From the NCBI GenBank assembly GCA_934466455.1, contig CAKSLF010000011.1:1-64000 (forward strand): a stretch of DNA of 64,000 bases, given 5' to 3'. Source of the DNA: an uncultured Oscillospiraceae bacterium. Its GTDB lineage: Bacteria; Bacillota; Clostridia; Oscillospirales; Ruminococcaceae. The notes under the pieces are model-generated. The model saw only the letters and a list, made by a program, of their open reading frames with translations. It was not told the DNA's origin and did not search any database. The position numbers and the translations under genes are program-made. Shown in pieces: positions 49,291 to 59,604 of this stretch; position 1 is the first letter of the stretch; each line of letters begins with the position of its first letter.

Positions 49291-52200
49291 ATGGAATTCA
49301 ACACCTTTGATTCTATCAAAATCGGCCTTGCTTCGCCGGAAAAGATTCTTGAATGGTCCTACGGCGAGGTAAAGAAACCCGAAACTATCAATTACAGAAC
49401 ACTCAAGCCCGAGCGGGACGGTCTTTTCTGCGAAAGAATTTTTGGACCGACCAAGGACTGGGAGTGCTACTGCGGAAAATATAAACGCCTGCGCTTTAAG
49501 GGAAAAATCTGCGAACGCTGCGGCGTTGAAGTAACCAGAGCAAAGGTAAGACGCGAGCGTATGGGTCATATAAAGCTTGCCGCTCCCGTTTCTCACATCT
49601 GGTACTTTAAGGGAACCCCTTCCAGAATGGGTCTTATCCTTGATATGAGCCCAAGACTTTTGGAAAAGGTACTCTATTTTGCAAGCTACATTGTAACCGA
49701 CAAGGGAAACACCTCCCTTGAGAATAAGCAGCTCCTTTCCGAAAAGGAATACAGGGAGATGCGTGAAAAATACGGCGACGATTTTCAGGCGGGTATGGGA
49801 GCGGAAGCTATCCAGCTTCTTCTTAAAGATATTGACCTTGAAAAGCTCTCTCAGGAGCTTCATACCGAGCTTGAAAACGCCACTGGTCAAAAGCGTGTAC
49901 GCCTTCTTAAAAGGCTTGAGGTTGCCGAGGCTTTCCGCCTTTCCGGAAACCGTCCGGAATGGATGATTCTTGATGTTGTGCCGGTAATCCCGCCGGATAT
50001 TCGTCCTATGGTGCAGCTTGACGGCGGCAGATTTGCCACCTCCGACCTTAACGACCTTTACAGAAGGGTAATCAACAGAAACAACCGCCTTCAGCGTCTT
50101 TTGGAGCTTGGCGCGCCGGATATTATCGTCCGCAACGAAAAGCGTATGCTCCAGGAGGCTGTTGACGCCCTTATTGATAACGGCAGACGGGGAAGACCCG
50201 TTACCGGTCCGAACAACAGACCCCTCAAGTCCCTTTCCGATATGCTCAAGGGCAAACAGGGACGCTTCCGCCAAAACCTTCTCGGTAAGCGTGTTGACTA
50301 TTCCGGCCGTTCCGTTATCGTTGTAGGACCGGAGCTTAAGATGAGCCAGTGCGGTCTTCCTAAAGAGATGGCTCTCGAGCTTTTCAAGCCCTTTGTTATG
50401 AAACGCCTTGTTGATGTCGGCGCAGCAACCAACATCAAGAATGCAAGAAAGATGGTAGAGAGAGCACGCCCGGAGGTTTGGGACGCTCTTGAAACCGTAA
50501 TCAAGGATCATCCGGTAATGCTCAACCGTGCGCCTACCCTCCATAGACTGGGTATACAGGCGTTTGAGCCGGTTCTTGTCGAGGGCAGAGCACTCAAGCT
50601 GCATCCCCTTGCCTGCACCGCATACAACGCCGACTTTGACGGCGACCAGATGGCTGTTCATGTTCCGCTTTCCACCGAGGCACAGGCAGAGGCAAGATTC
50701 CTTATGCTTGCGGCAAACAACCTGCTTAAACCCTCCGACGGAAAGCCCGTTACCGTTCCTACTCAGGATATGGTTCTCGGTTCCTACTATCTTACCCTTG
50801 AAAAACCCGGCTATGAGCAGGGCGAGGGCAAGGCCTTCCGTGATGTAAACGAGGCTATTATGGCATATTCCGAGGGCGTTGTCGGTCTTCATGCGCCGGT
50901 ATATATCCGTATGGAGAAAACCGACGAAAACGGAAATAAGCGCAGCAAGCTTATCCGCACGACCGTTGGTAAAACCATTTTCAATATGCCTATCCCGCAG
51001 GATCTCGGTTATGTTGACAGAAGCGACCCTGAGCATGAATTTGACCTTGAGATCGACTTCCTCGTTGGTAAAAAGCAGCTCGGTCAGATCATAGACCGCT
51101 GCGTAAAGAAGCACGGAACCGCAATTACCGGTCAGGTGCTCGACAGAGTAAAAGCACAGGGCTTCAAATATTCCACAAAGAGCGCAATCACCGTTTCCGT
51201 AAGCGACGCAGTAATTCCGCCTAAGAAGTATGAGCTTCTTCAGGAAGCGGAGAAAAAGGTCGATGTTATCACAAAGCAGTACCGCCGCGGTCTTATGTCC
51301 AACGAGGAACGCTATAAAAAGGTTATCGCAACATGGAACGAAACAACCGATAAGGTTGCGGACGCCCTTAAAGAGAACCTTGATAAATACAACCCCATCT
51401 TTATGATGGCGGATTCCGGTGCTCGTGGTTCCATGAACCAGATTCGTCAGCTTGCAGGTATGCGCGGACTTATCGCAAACACCTCCGGTAAGGCAATCGA
51501 AATCCCGATTCGTGCAAACTACCGTGAAGGTCTTAATATACTCGAATACTTCATCTCCAGCCGTGGTGCCCGTAAAGGACTTGCCGATACCGCTCTCCGT
51601 ACTGCGGACTCCGGTTATCTTACAAGACGACTTGTTGATGTTTCTCAGGATGTTATTATCCGCGAGCAGGATTGCGGAACTCACGAGGGTATCGTTGTCT
51701 GCGACATCAAAGAGGGCGGCGAGATGATAGAGCCGATGACCGAGCGTCTTGTCGGCCGCTATGCCGTTGATGACATCATCAATCCCGAAACCGGCGAGAT
51801 TATCGTAAGCAAGGACAAGATGATGGACGACGCCGACGCAAAACGGGTTAAAGAAGCCGGCATTACCTCCGTAAAAATCCGCTCTATCCTTAACTGCGAG
51901 GCAAAGCAGGGCGTTTGCGCAAAATGCTACGGCATGAACCTTGCCAACGGCAAGCCTGTTTCCGTGGGCGAGGCGGTAGGCGTTATCGCCGCACAGTCCA
52001 TCGGCGAACCCGGTACCCAGCTTACCATGCGTACCTTCCATACCGGCGGTATCGCTTCCGCAGAGGATATTACTCAGGGTCTTCCCCGTGTTGAAGAACT
52101 GTTCGAGGCAAGAAACCCGAAGCGTGAGGCAATCATCTCCGAAATCGAGGGCGAGGTTCGCATTGAGGAAATCAAAAAGAACTGCCATATTGTTGTTTAC

Positions 52201-52884
52201 AATAAAGAAACCGGCGACGAGCGCAAATATCTCATCACCTACGGAAGCCATCCCTGCGTAAAAGAGGGCGACAAGGTAAAAGCAGGCTCTCTGCTTACCG
52301 AAGGTTCCGTAAACCCGCATAAATATCTCGACATCAACGGTGCTCTTGCCGTTCAGGATTACCTTATTGCCGAGGTACAGAAGGTCTACCGCCTCCAGGG
52401 TGTTGACATCAACGATAAGCACATCGAGGTTATCGTTCGTCAGATGATGAAGAAGGTAAGAGTTGACGACCAGGGCGATACTCATCTTCTTTCCGGCATG
52501 ACCGTTGAGAAGGGCGAGCTTTTTGCCGAAAACAGAGAAATCAGAAGAAGGATCGCAGAGGGCGAAGAGGGTCTGCGTGAAGCAACCTATATTCCTATGC
52601 TCCTCGGTATCACAAAGGCTTCTCTTGCAACGGAGAGCTTTATGTCCGCCGCCTCCTTCCAGGAAACCACCCGTGTTCTTACCGAAGCCGCAATCAAGGG
52701 CAAAACCGACCGTCTTCTCGGACTTAAAGAGAATGTCATCATCGGTAAACTTGTTCCTGCCGGCACAGGTATGGAGTGCTATAATAACGCAACCTATTCC
52801 GCAGCAATGCCTGAGGTAAAGCCTTATGACGAAAACAACGCCTATGAGCACGCAATGGAAGAGGCTTCTGCCGTAAAAGAATAA
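49291..52884 (+). CDS. rpoC: DNA-directed RNA polymerase beta' subunit
   Basis: 1197 residues. N-terminal zinc-binding CYCGKYKRLRFKGKICERCGVEV, catalytic NADFDGDQMAVH (three Mg-binding Asp), and the second zinc site CEAKQGVCAKCYG. GGGGAGGG precedes the ATG. It forms an operon with rpoB, 18 bases apart. Confidence 0.98.
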   Translation: MEFNTFDSIKIGLASPEKILEWSYGEVKKPETINYRTLKPERDGLFCERIFGPTKDWECYCGKYKRLRFKGKICERCGVEVTRAKVRRERMGHIKLAAPVSHIWYFKGTPSRMGLILDMSPRLLEKVLYFASYIVTDKGNTSLENKQLLSEKEYREMREKYGDDFQAGMGAEAIQLLLKDIDLEKLSQELHTELENATGQKRVRLLKRLEVAEAFRLSGNRPEWMILDVVPVIPPDIRPMVQLDGGRFATSDLNDLYRRVINRNNRLQRLLELGAPDIIVRNEKRMLQEAVDALIDNGRRGRPVTGPNNRPLKSLSDMLKGKQGRFRQNLLGKRVDYSGRSVIVVGPELKMSQCGLPKEMALELFKPFVMKRLVDVGAATNIKNARKMVERARPEVWDALETVIKDHPVMLNRAPTLHRLGIQAFEPVLVEGRALKLHPLACTAYNADFDGDQMAVHVPLSTEAQAEARFLMLAANNLLKPSDGKPVTVPTQDMVLGSYYLTLEKPGYEQGEGKAFRDVNEAIMAYSEGVVGLHAPVYIRMEKTDENGNKRSKLIRTTVGKTIFNMPIPQDLGYVDRSDPEHEFDLEIDFLVGKKQLGQIIDRCVKKHGTAITGQVLDRVKAQGFKYSTKSAITVSVSDAVIPPKKYELLQEAEKKVDVITKQYRRGLMSNEERYKKVIATWNETTDKVADALKENLDKYNPIFMMADSGARGSMNQIRQLAGMRGLIANTSGKAIEIPIRANYREGLNILEYFISSRGARKGLADTALRTADSGYLTRRLVDVSQDVIIREQDCGTHEGIVVCDIKEGGEMIEPMTERLVGRYAVDDIINPETGEIIVSKDKMMDDADAKRVKEAGITSVKIRSILNCEAKQGVCAKCYGMNLANGKPVSVGEAVGVIAAQSIGEPGTQLTMRTFHTGGIASAEDITQGLPRVEELFEARNPKREAIISEIEGEVRIEEIKKNCHIVVYNKETGDERKYLITYGSHPCVKEGDKVKAGSLLTEGSVNPHKYLDINGALAVQDYLIAEVQKVYRLQGVDINDKHIEVIVRQMMKKVRVDDQGDTHLLSGMTVEKGELFAENREIRRRIAEGEEGLREATYIPMLLGITKASLATESFMSAASFQETTRVLTEAAIKGKTDRLLGLKENVIIGKLVPAGTGMECYNNATYSAAMPEVKPYDENNAYEHAMEEASAVKE

Positions 52885-52892
52885 TTTCCTAC

Positions 52893-52923
52893 AAAAAAGC
52901 CCGGCAATGCGCCGGGCTTTTTT
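52893..52923 (+). terminator. Intrinsic terminator of rpoBC
   Basis: AAAAAGCCCGGC-AATGC-GCCGGGCTTTTTT. Confidence 0.93.
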
Positions 52924-52959
52924 GTTATTGTATAGGCGGAAGAATTAACAAACGGCACA

Positions 52960-52987
52960 TTGACATACGGATATTACTCAATATAAT
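52960..52987 (+). promoter_or_regulatory. Promoter of the lipoprotein gene
   Basis: TTGACA (52960-52965), 16 bp, TATAAT (52982-52987). Confidence 0.75.
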
Positions 52988-53036
52988 TATTTATGGCGGC
53001 AATAAAAGCGGCTATATCGGCTTTTGGAGGAAAAAG

Positions 53037-54785
53037 ATGAAAAAGATTATATGGCTGGTGCTCATTTTTGCGGTTATGATAACGGCGTGCTCAAATCAAA
53101 GTGCGAGCACAGGCTCTGTACATCCAAGCGAAAGCACGGCGGAGCCGTCTTCGGAGGAAATTACGGTAGAAAACGGAGAAAAAATTTTTGCTTATCTTTG
53201 CAGCGAGGAATGTATTGACTGGAATACGGGAATAAGCAAGCTTTCCGACATCGGAATAAACCATGAAGTGAAGAATGTAAGCTTTGTTGACGATTGGTAT
53301 TGGAACGCCGAGCTTGTGCTTAGAAAAGGCGAAAACGAGCTTGTTATTCCCATTGAAGGACTGTATGACTATACTGAGGAATACGATGTTGTAAGAGCAC
53401 CCTACGGCGCATTCGAAATATATGACGACTATATCGTCTATGCGGGAAAAGGCAAAACAATTTTCTTTGATAAGGAAAACCTTGCGGCATGGGACTTTAA
53501 TCCGGAATTGGACAAAAACGAATTTGACGATATTTGGGTAAATGCGGCAATTTTCGATGAACCAAGCGGCAATTATATTCTGCTTACGACCGCACTTAAC
53601 AAAAAAGACATCGAAGAACGCAGCACATTCGTAAATATTTATGATAAAGAGGGAAAGCTCCTTTCAAAAAAAGAAACGCAGCTTTCAAAGTCGTCGCCGG
53701 CAGGGGACAACGACTATATGTTTCCTTACTGTGACGATGACCCCTGCGAGGTATTTAAGTCCGAAAACGATTCCTTTATCAAAACAAATGCCACTTTAAT
53801 AAACATTATGACCGGCGAAACTTTTTCGTTCTTTGATGTGGTAGACTTTACCGACGGAAATTACTCCGTAAAGCTTTACCGCTACAAAAGGGAAAACAGC
53901 GAAGAACGGGGCTATGCCGCATTTCTCTATAAAAACGGCGAGCAAAAGGATTCGTTTTTCTTTGAAGAATATAATTTGAGTACATATCACGAAGAAATCG
54001 ACAAGCCGACAGTAAAAATTTCCCCCGACGGGAAAAAGGCGGTTTATTACAGCGATTATTTCGCAATGACCCTTGAAATTGATTTTGAAAACAAAACCCA
54101 TTCGATAAAATATGAGCCTGAGGACAGACATATTTCCGGCGTCGGCGCAACAAGTGCCGACGGAAAATATTCAATCTGCCTTTTCGGAGAAAACGGCGGC
54201 GGCGACGCATGGTATAACCACATTGCGGTAAAAGACAACGAAACGGGAAAATATCATTATATGGGCGAAACCGGCGGAATGTACGGCGGAAACGGCGGCT
54301 ACGGCTTCCTGAAAAACGACGACGCTTATAACTATTCTTTGTATGCGCTTCAGATTTTCGATTCGAAAACGGGTATGCTCAAATTTGACATTGCAAAAAA
54401 TTTTCCCCTCGGATACAGCTCGGACGGAAATCAGGGCAGAGGAATATTTACCTTCCGCAGAAACCCCGACGACTTCAGCTATATTATAGTTTATTTTGAA
54501 TTTGACGGCGGCTGCAGCTGGAAAGAAGTCTTTGACGACGATAAAATGTATGTTTGCGACGGAGCAAGCTATAATTACAAAATCGGCTTTTTGGATTCGG
54601 AGGGAAGGCTTTTGGAAAGCTATGATACGGGTTTTCCGGTTTTGGCAAGCCCCTTTGGCTTCTATTCCGTCCAAATGAGATATTCGGAAGAAAAGCTTTT
54701 GCTGTTTTTTGATAACTCCGGAAAGGGCGAGGGTCACTTTGAGGGCGAGTTTGATATGAAAACAAAGGAATTTACCGTTTTGTAA
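53037..54785 (+). CDS. Large lipoprotein of unknown function
   Basis: 582 residues. Signal peptide with lipobox ITAC (Cys18), a Ser/Glu/Pro linker, then a soluble part rich in aromatic and acidic residues with repeated short strands (YDDYIVYAGKG, SGNYILLTTAL, SPDGKKAVYYSDY, SADGKYSICLFGENGG). This spacing suggests a beta-propeller on the cell surface. I do not recognise a family. It has its own promoter and interrupts the usual rpoC-rpsL neighbourhood. AGGAGG precedes the ATG. Confidence 0.8.
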   Translation: MKKIIWLVLIFAVMITACSNQSASTGSVHPSESTAEPSSEEITVENGEKIFAYLCSEECIDWNTGISKLSDIGINHEVKNVSFVDDWYWNAELVLRKGENELVIPIEGLYDYTEEYDVVRAPYGAFEIYDDYIVYAGKGKTIFFDKENLAAWDFNPELDKNEFDDIWVNAAIFDEPSGNYILLTTALNKKDIEERSTFVNIYDKEGKLLSKKETQLSKSSPAGDNDYMFPYCDDDPCEVFKSENDSFIKTNATLINIMTGETFSFFDVVDFTDGNYSVKLYRYKRENSEERGYAAFLYKNGEQKDSFFFEEYNLSTYHEEIDKPTVKISPDGKKAVYYSDYFAMTLEIDFENKTHSIKYEPEDRHISGVGATSADGKYSICLFGENGGGDAWYNHIAVKDNETGKYHYMGETGGMYGGNGGYGFLKNDDAYNYSLYALQIFDSKTGMLKFDIAKNFPLGYSSDGNQGRGIFTFRRNPDDFSYIIVYFEFDGGCSWKEVFDDDKMYVCDGASYNYKIGFLDSEGRLLESYDTGFPVLASPFGFYSVQMRYSEEKLLLFFDNSGKGEGHFEGEFDMKTKEFTVL

Positions 54786-54805
54786 AACATTTTGCGTAAA
54801 AAAAC

Positions 54806-54844
54806 AAAGCTGAACCGCCGCTTAATGCAAAACGGTTGAGCTTT
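54806..54844. terminator. Inverted repeat after the lipoprotein gene, probable weak terminator
   Basis: AAAGCTGAACCG and CGGTTGAGCTTT pair with one mismatch around CCGCTTAATGCAAAA. No good T tract follows. Confidence 0.4.
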
Positions 54845-54911
54845 ACGCCCATTTGGTCATTTTGCACGAATGAAGCACCTCATTTTTGTGAAATACTTAC
54901 ATAAAATTTTG

Positions 54912-54940
54912 TTGACAAAATGGCTAAATAATGCTACAAT
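54912..54940 (+). promoter_or_regulatory. Promoter of the rpsL-rpsG-fusA operon
   Basis: TTGACA (54912-54917), 17 bp, TACAAT (54935-54940) with an extended TGC just before it. The leader is about 65 nt. Confidence 0.88.
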
Positions 54941-55012
54941 TTGAAATTGGTAATCCCCGCTTTTGGGGACAACCATGCCCAAATGGCAAGAACTTAAGAA
55001 AGGAGGAAACCT

Positions 55013-55438
55013 ATGCCTACTTTTAACCAGCTTGTACACAACGGAAGACATGATCTTGAAGTTAAATCCACCGCTCCGGCTCTGCTGAAAGGTTGGAACT
55101 CCAAGAAGAAAGTTGCCATTGACCAGCACAGCCCGCAAAAACGCGGAGTCTGCACCGCTATCCGTACCGCAACCCCGAAAAAGCCGAACTCTGCTCTTCG
55201 TAAAATCGCCAGGGTACGCCTCAGCAACGGAATGGAAGTTACTTCTTACATTCCCGGTATCGGTCACAACCTTCAGGAGCACAGCGTCGTTCTTATCAGA
55301 GGCGGCCGTGTAAAAGACCTTCCTGGTGTCCGTTACCACATCATCCGCGGAACCCTTGATGCTCAAGGCGTCGCAAAAAGGATGCAGGCTCGCTCCAAAT
55401 ACGGTGCGAAGCGTCCGAAGGCTGGTGCAAAGAAGTAA
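55013..55438 (+). CDS. rpsL: 30S ribosomal protein S12
   Basis: 141 residues. PTFNQLVHNGR at the N-terminus, KKPNSALRKIARVRLSNGMEVTSYIPGIGHNLQEHSVVLIRGGRVKDLPGVRYH core (key: TPKKPNSA, GRVKDLPGVRYH). The lysines at the streptomycin positions are wild type. AGGAGG precedes the ATG. Confidence 0.98.
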   Translation: MPTFNQLVHNGRHDLEVKSTAPALLKGWNSKKKVAIDQHSPQKRGVCTAIRTATPKKPNSALRKIARVRLSNGMEVTSYIPGIGHNLQEHSVVLIRGGRVKDLPGVRYHIIRGTLDAQGVAKRMQARSKYGAKRPKAGAKK

Positions 55439-55593
55439 GAGCAAATTTCCGGTTTCCTAATTGAAAAATTAGTGAATACTGCGCCCAAGAGGTGCGATGA
55501 TATATAATGTTCATCCTCTTTTTGGGCACGACGGAGGTTTGTCGCTTTCGAGTACCTGTGAATTCATTATTATTTATGAAGGAGGGAAGAAAA

Positions 55594-56064
55594 GTGCCAA
55601 GAAGAGGAAATATTGCAAAGCGCGATGTTTTGCCGGATCCTGTTTACAATTCCAAAATGGTAACCCGTCTTATCAACAACATTATGCTCGACGGTAAGAA
55701 AGGTGTTGCACAGAAAATCGTTTACGGAGCATTTGAAATCGTAACCGAAAAAACCGGTAAAAACGGACTTGAGGCTTTTGAGGAAGCTCTTGAAAACATC
55801 ATGCCCGTACTTGAATGCAAAACCCGCCGTGTCGGCGGTGCAAACTATCAGGTACCGCTTGAGGTCAGACCCGAGCGTCGTGAGACCCTTGGTCTGCGCT
55901 GGCTGACCAATTTCTCCAGAACCCGTAACGAGCGCACCATGAAGGAGCGTCTTGCAGGCGAGATTATGGATGCAATGAACAGCACCGGCGGTGCCTTTAA
56001 GAAAAAGGAAGAAACCCACAGAATGGCAGACGCCAACAAGGCGTTCGCTCACTTCAGATGGTAA
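55594..56064 (+). CDS. rpsG: 30S ribosomal protein S7
   Basis: 156 residues, normal length. PRRGNIAKRDVLPDPVYNS start and KMVTRLINNIMLDGKKGVAQ and MADANKAFAHFRW end. The GTG start at 55594 is decided by AAGGAGG eight bases upstream; the longer open frame upstream is not coding. Confidence 0.97.
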   Translation: MPRRGNIAKRDVLPDPVYNSKMVTRLINNIMLDGKKGVAQKIVYGAFEIVTEKTGKNGLEAFEEALENIMPVLECKTRRVGGANYQVPLEVRPERRETLGLRWLTNFSRTRNERTMKERLAGEIMDAMNSTGGAFKKKEETHRMADANKAFAHFRW

Positions 56065-56102
56065 TCTTGCCTTTCTGTTATTCTTTAGATTGAGGAGTTT
56101 TT

Positions 56103-58172
56103 ATGTCAAGAGATGTTGCACTTGAGCAAACCCGAAATATCGGGATTATGGCTCATATAGACGCCGGAAAGACCACGACGACCGAGCGTATCCTTTATTA
56201 TACCGGTGTTAACTATAAAATAGGTGAAACCCATGACGGCAACGCCACCATGGACTGGATGGAGCAGGAACAGGAGAGAGGTATCACCATCACCTCCGCT
56301 GCAACAACCGCTTATTGGAAAAATCACCGCATAAATATCATTGATACCCCCGGACATGTTGACTTTACCGTTGAGGTAGAAAGATCTCTCCGTGTATTGG
56401 ATGGCTCCGTAACCGTGCTTTGCGCAAAGGGCGGCGTTGAGCCCCAGTCCGAAACGGTCTGGCGTCAGGCAAACAAATACCATGTACCGCGTATGATTTA
56501 TGTCAACAAAATGGACATCATGGGCGCAGACTTCTATCATGTAGTCGATATGGTCAAGACCAGACTCAAAAGCAATCCCCTTGTGATTCAGCTTCCTATC
56601 GGAGCGGAATCCGATTTCGTCGGTCTTATAGATCTTCTTGAGATGAAGGCTTATTACTACCGCGACGACCTTGGTGTAAATATCGAAGTTACCGATGTTC
56701 CCGAGGATATGAAGGATAAAGCAGAAGAGTACCGTGAGCTTCTTATTGAAGAAGCTTCCCAAATCGACGACGAAATGATGGAAAAATACCTCGAGGGCGA
56801 GGAGCTTACCATTGATGAGCTTAAAGCCGCAATCAGAAGAGGTACTATCGAAAATAAATTCGTTCCGGTTTGCTGCGGAACCTCTTACCGCAACAAAGGC
56901 GTACAGAAGCTTCTTGACGCCATTGTTGACTATATGCCGTCCCCTCTTGATGTTCCGCCCGTAACGGGAACAAACCCCCGCACCGGCGAAACCGAGGAGC
57001 GTCACCCCGGCGACGATCAGCCGCTCGCTGCGCTTGCGTTCAAAATCGCTGCCGACCCCTTCGTGGGCAAGCTCTGCTTCTTCAGAGTTTATTCCGGCAC
57101 GGTTGACGCAGGCCAGGGCGTATACAACGCCACTAAGGACAAAAACGAGCGTATGGGTCGTATCCTTCAGATGCACGCCAACCACAGAAAGGACCTTGAG
57201 ACCTGCTATTGCGGCGATATTGCCGCCGCCGTCGGTGTAAAATACACCACAACCGGCGACACCCTTTGCGATCCCAAGGCACCTATCGTCCTTGAGGAAA
57301 TGGATTTCCCGGAGCCTGTTATCCGTCTTGCTATCGAGCCTAAGACAAAAGCAGGTCAGGAAAAGATGGCTCTTGCCCTTGCAAGACTTTCCGAAGAGGA
57401 CCCCACCTTTAAGACTTATACCGAGCAGGAGACCGGTCAGACCATCATCGCCGGCATGGGCGAGCTTCATCTGGAGATAATCGTTGACCGTCTGCTCCGT
57501 GAGTTTAAGGTGGAGGCAAATGTCGGTAAACCCCAGGTTGCCTATAAAGAAACCGTCAGAAAAGCCGTTGACCAAGAGACCAAATATGCCCGTCAGTCCG
57601 GCGGTAAAGGTCAGTACGGTCATGTTAAGATCAAGCTTGAGCCTAACGAAAGCGGCAAGGGCTACGAATTCCGCAACGCCGTTGTCGGCGGTGCAATCCC
57701 GAAAGAATACATTCAGCCTGTTGACCAGGGTATTCAGGGAGCAATGCAGGCGGGCGTTCTTGCGGGTTATCCCGTTGTGGATGTTATCGTAACTCTTTAC
57801 GACGGTTCCTATCACGAGGTAGACTCTTCCGAAATGGCATTTAAGATCGCCGGTTCCATGGCTTTCAAAGAAGCTATGAGAAAAGCGGACCCGGTTCTGC
57901 TTGAGCCGATTATGAATGTCACCGTAACTTTCCCGGAAGAGTATATGGGCGATGTTATGGGCGATTTGAGCTCCCGCCGTGCGCAGATAAGAGGAATGGA
58001 AACCACCTACGGCGCACAGGAGATAAAGGCGTTCGTCCCGCTTTCCGAAATGTTCGGTTATGCAAGCGACCTCCGCTCCAAGACCCAGGGACGCGGTCAG
58101 TATGTAATGGAACCCAGCCATTATGTTGAGGTTCCGAAGTCCATTGCCGAAAATATTCTTAAGAATAAGTAA
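56103..58172 (+). CDS. fusA: Translation elongation factor G
   Basis: 689 residues. G1 AHIDAGKTTTTERILYYTG, ERGITITSAATTAYW, DTPGHVDFTVEVERSLRVLDG and NKMD motifs, then domains II-V. TGAGGAG precedes the ATG. Canonical neighbour of rpsG and tuf. Confidence 0.98.
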   Translation: MSRDVALEQTRNIGIMAHIDAGKTTTTERILYYTGVNYKIGETHDGNATMDWMEQEQERGITITSAATTAYWKNHRINIIDTPGHVDFTVEVERSLRVLDGSVTVLCAKGGVEPQSETVWRQANKYHVPRMIYVNKMDIMGADFYHVVDMVKTRLKSNPLVIQLPIGAESDFVGLIDLLEMKAYYYRDDLGVNIEVTDVPEDMKDKAEEYRELLIEEASQIDDEMMEKYLEGEELTIDELKAAIRRGTIENKFVPVCCGTSYRNKGVQKLLDAIVDYMPSPLDVPPVTGTNPRTGETEERHPGDDQPLAALAFKIAADPFVGKLCFFRVYSGTVDAGQGVYNATKDKNERMGRILQMHANHRKDLETCYCGDIAAAVGVKYTTTGDTLCDPKAPIVLEEMDFPEPVIRLAIEPKTKAGQEKMALALARLSEEDPTFKTYTEQETGQTIIAGMGELHLEIIVDRLLREFKVEANVGKPQVAYKETVRKAVDQETKYARQSGGKGQYGHVKIKLEPNESGKGYEFRNAVVGGAIPKEYIQPVDQGIQGAMQAGVLAGYPVVDVIVTLYDGSYHEVDSSEMAFKIAGSMAFKEAMRKADPVLLEPIMNVTVTFPEEYMGDVMGDLSSRRAQIRGMETTYGAQEIKAFVPLSEMFGYASDLRSKTQGRGQYVMEPSHYVEVPKSIAENILKNK

Positions 58173-58221
58173 GCATCGGAAAAATATTTTGACAAAAGCA
58201 AAAATAATGCGCTTTTTCCGC

Positions 58222-58249
58222 TTGCAAAATTTTTGTTTTCGTATAAAAT
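58222..58249 (+). promoter_or_regulatory. Candidate additional promoter before tuf
   Basis: TTGCAA (58222-58227), 16 bp, TAAAAT (58244-58249) in the 139-bp fusA-tuf gap, so tuf may be transcribed independently as well as with fusA. Confidence 0.45.
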
Positions 58250-58311
58250 AGTAAGTAAATAACCAAAGAAATAAAAAAGAAAGAATTTAACTGTAAGGAG
58301 GACAATCTTAA

Positions 58312-59517
58312 ATGGCAAAACAACATTTTGAGAGAACCAAACCCCATGTTAATATCGGCACCATCGGCCATATCGACCATGGTAAAACCACTCTGACTGC
58401 TGCCATCACCAAGTACCTCAGCCTTAAAGGTTGGGCACAGTACGAGGCATATGACGCAATCGACAAAGCCCCTGAAGAAAAAGCCCGTGGTATCACGATT
58501 AACACCGCACACGTTGAGTATGAGACTGCAAACCGTCACTATGCTCATGTTGACTGCCCCGGACACGCCGACTATATCAAGAACATGATTACCGGTGCTG
58601 CACAGATGGATGGTACCATCCTTGTTGTTTCCGCAGCAGATGGCCCGATGCCTCAGACCCGTGAGCACATCCTTCTTTCCCGTCAGGTTGGTGTTCCCTA
58701 CATCGTAGTATTCCTTAACAAAGTTGACCAGCTCAACGGCGACGAGGAAATGCTCGAGCTCGTAGAGATGGAAGTTCGTGAGCTTCTTACCGAGTACGGC
58801 TATCCCGGTGACGATACCCCCGTTATCGCAGGTTCCGCTCTTGCTTGCCTCGAAGACACCAGCAACGATCCCGATGCTGAGTGCTACAAGCCCATCCAGG
58901 CTCTTCTCGATGCAGTAGACTCCTATATTCCTACTCCTGAGCGTAAGGCTGACCTTCCTTTCCTTATGCCTATCGAAGACATCTTCACCATCACCGGTCG
59001 TGGTACCGTTGTTACCGGCCGTGTAGAGCGTGGACAGGTTAAGACCGGCGACGAAGTTGAAATTGTTGGACTTAGCGAAGAGAAAAAGAAGACTGTTGTT
59101 ACCGGCGTAGAAATGTTCCACAAGATCCTCGACTATGGCGAGGCAGGCGACAACATCGGTGCTCTTCTCCGTTCTATCCAGAGAACCGAAGTAAAACGCG
59201 GACAGGTTCTTGCAAAACCCGGCTCCATTCATCCTCATAAATCTTTCCGTGGACAGGTTTATGTTCTTAAGAAAGATGAAGGCGGCCGTCATACTCCTTT
59301 CTTCAACAACTATCGTCCTCAGTTCTTCTTCAGAACTACCGATGTAACCGGTGTCATCACCCTTCCTGAAGGCACCGAGATGTGCATGCCCGGCGATAAT
59401 GTCGAGATGGATGTTGAGCTTATCGAGCCTATCGCAATCGAAAAAGGTCTCCGCTTCGCTATCCGTGAAGGCGGCAGAACCGTCGGTTCCGGCGTTGTTA
59501 TCGAAATCAACGAATAA
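58312..59517 (+). CDS. tuf: Translation elongation factor Tu
   Basis: 401 residues. GHIDHGKTTLTAAITKYL, ARGITINTAHVEYET, DCPGHADYIKNMITGAAQMDG and NKVDQ motifs. AAGGAGG precedes the ATG. Codon use shows the strong bias of a highly expressed gene (GGT, CTT/CTC, CGT). Confidence 0.98.
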   Translation: MAKQHFERTKPHVNIGTIGHIDHGKTTLTAAITKYLSLKGWAQYEAYDAIDKAPEEKARGITINTAHVEYETANRHYAHVDCPGHADYIKNMITGAAQMDGTILVVSAADGPMPQTREHILLSRQVGVPYIVVFLNKVDQLNGDEEMLELVEMEVRELLTEYGYPGDDTPVIAGSALACLEDTSNDPDAECYKPIQALLDAVDSYIPTPERKADLPFLMPIEDIFTITGRGTVVTGRVERGQVKTGDEVEIVGLSEEKKKTVVTGVEMFHKILDYGEAGDNIGALLRSIQRTEVKRGQVLAKPGSIHPHKSFRGQVYVLKKDEGGRHTPFFNNYRPQFFFRTTDVTGVITLPEGTEMCMPGDNVEMDVELIEPIAIEKGLRFAIREGGRTVGSGVVIEINE

Positions 59518-59535
59518 TTTCGGTTATAGCTTAAT

Positions 59536-59571
59536 CAAAAAAAGGCAAGCTCTTTCGAGCTTGCCTTTTTT
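59536..59571 (+). terminator. Intrinsic terminator of the tuf transcript
   Basis: AAAGGCAAGCTC-TTTC-GAGCTTGCCTTTTTT. Confidence 0.93.
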
Positions 59572-59604
59572 GTGCTTTGAGATAAAAATAATGCGTAAAA
59601 TCAC

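Noticed and set aside
48415..52851. 1478-codon open frame on the minus strand opposite rpoC
   Set aside because: rpoC is certain on the other strand. Strong codon bias (few Leu TTA/CTA and Ser TCA codons) leaves the antisense frame free of stops; the same explains long antisense frames opposite rpoB (46234-48396) and fusA (56106-58121).
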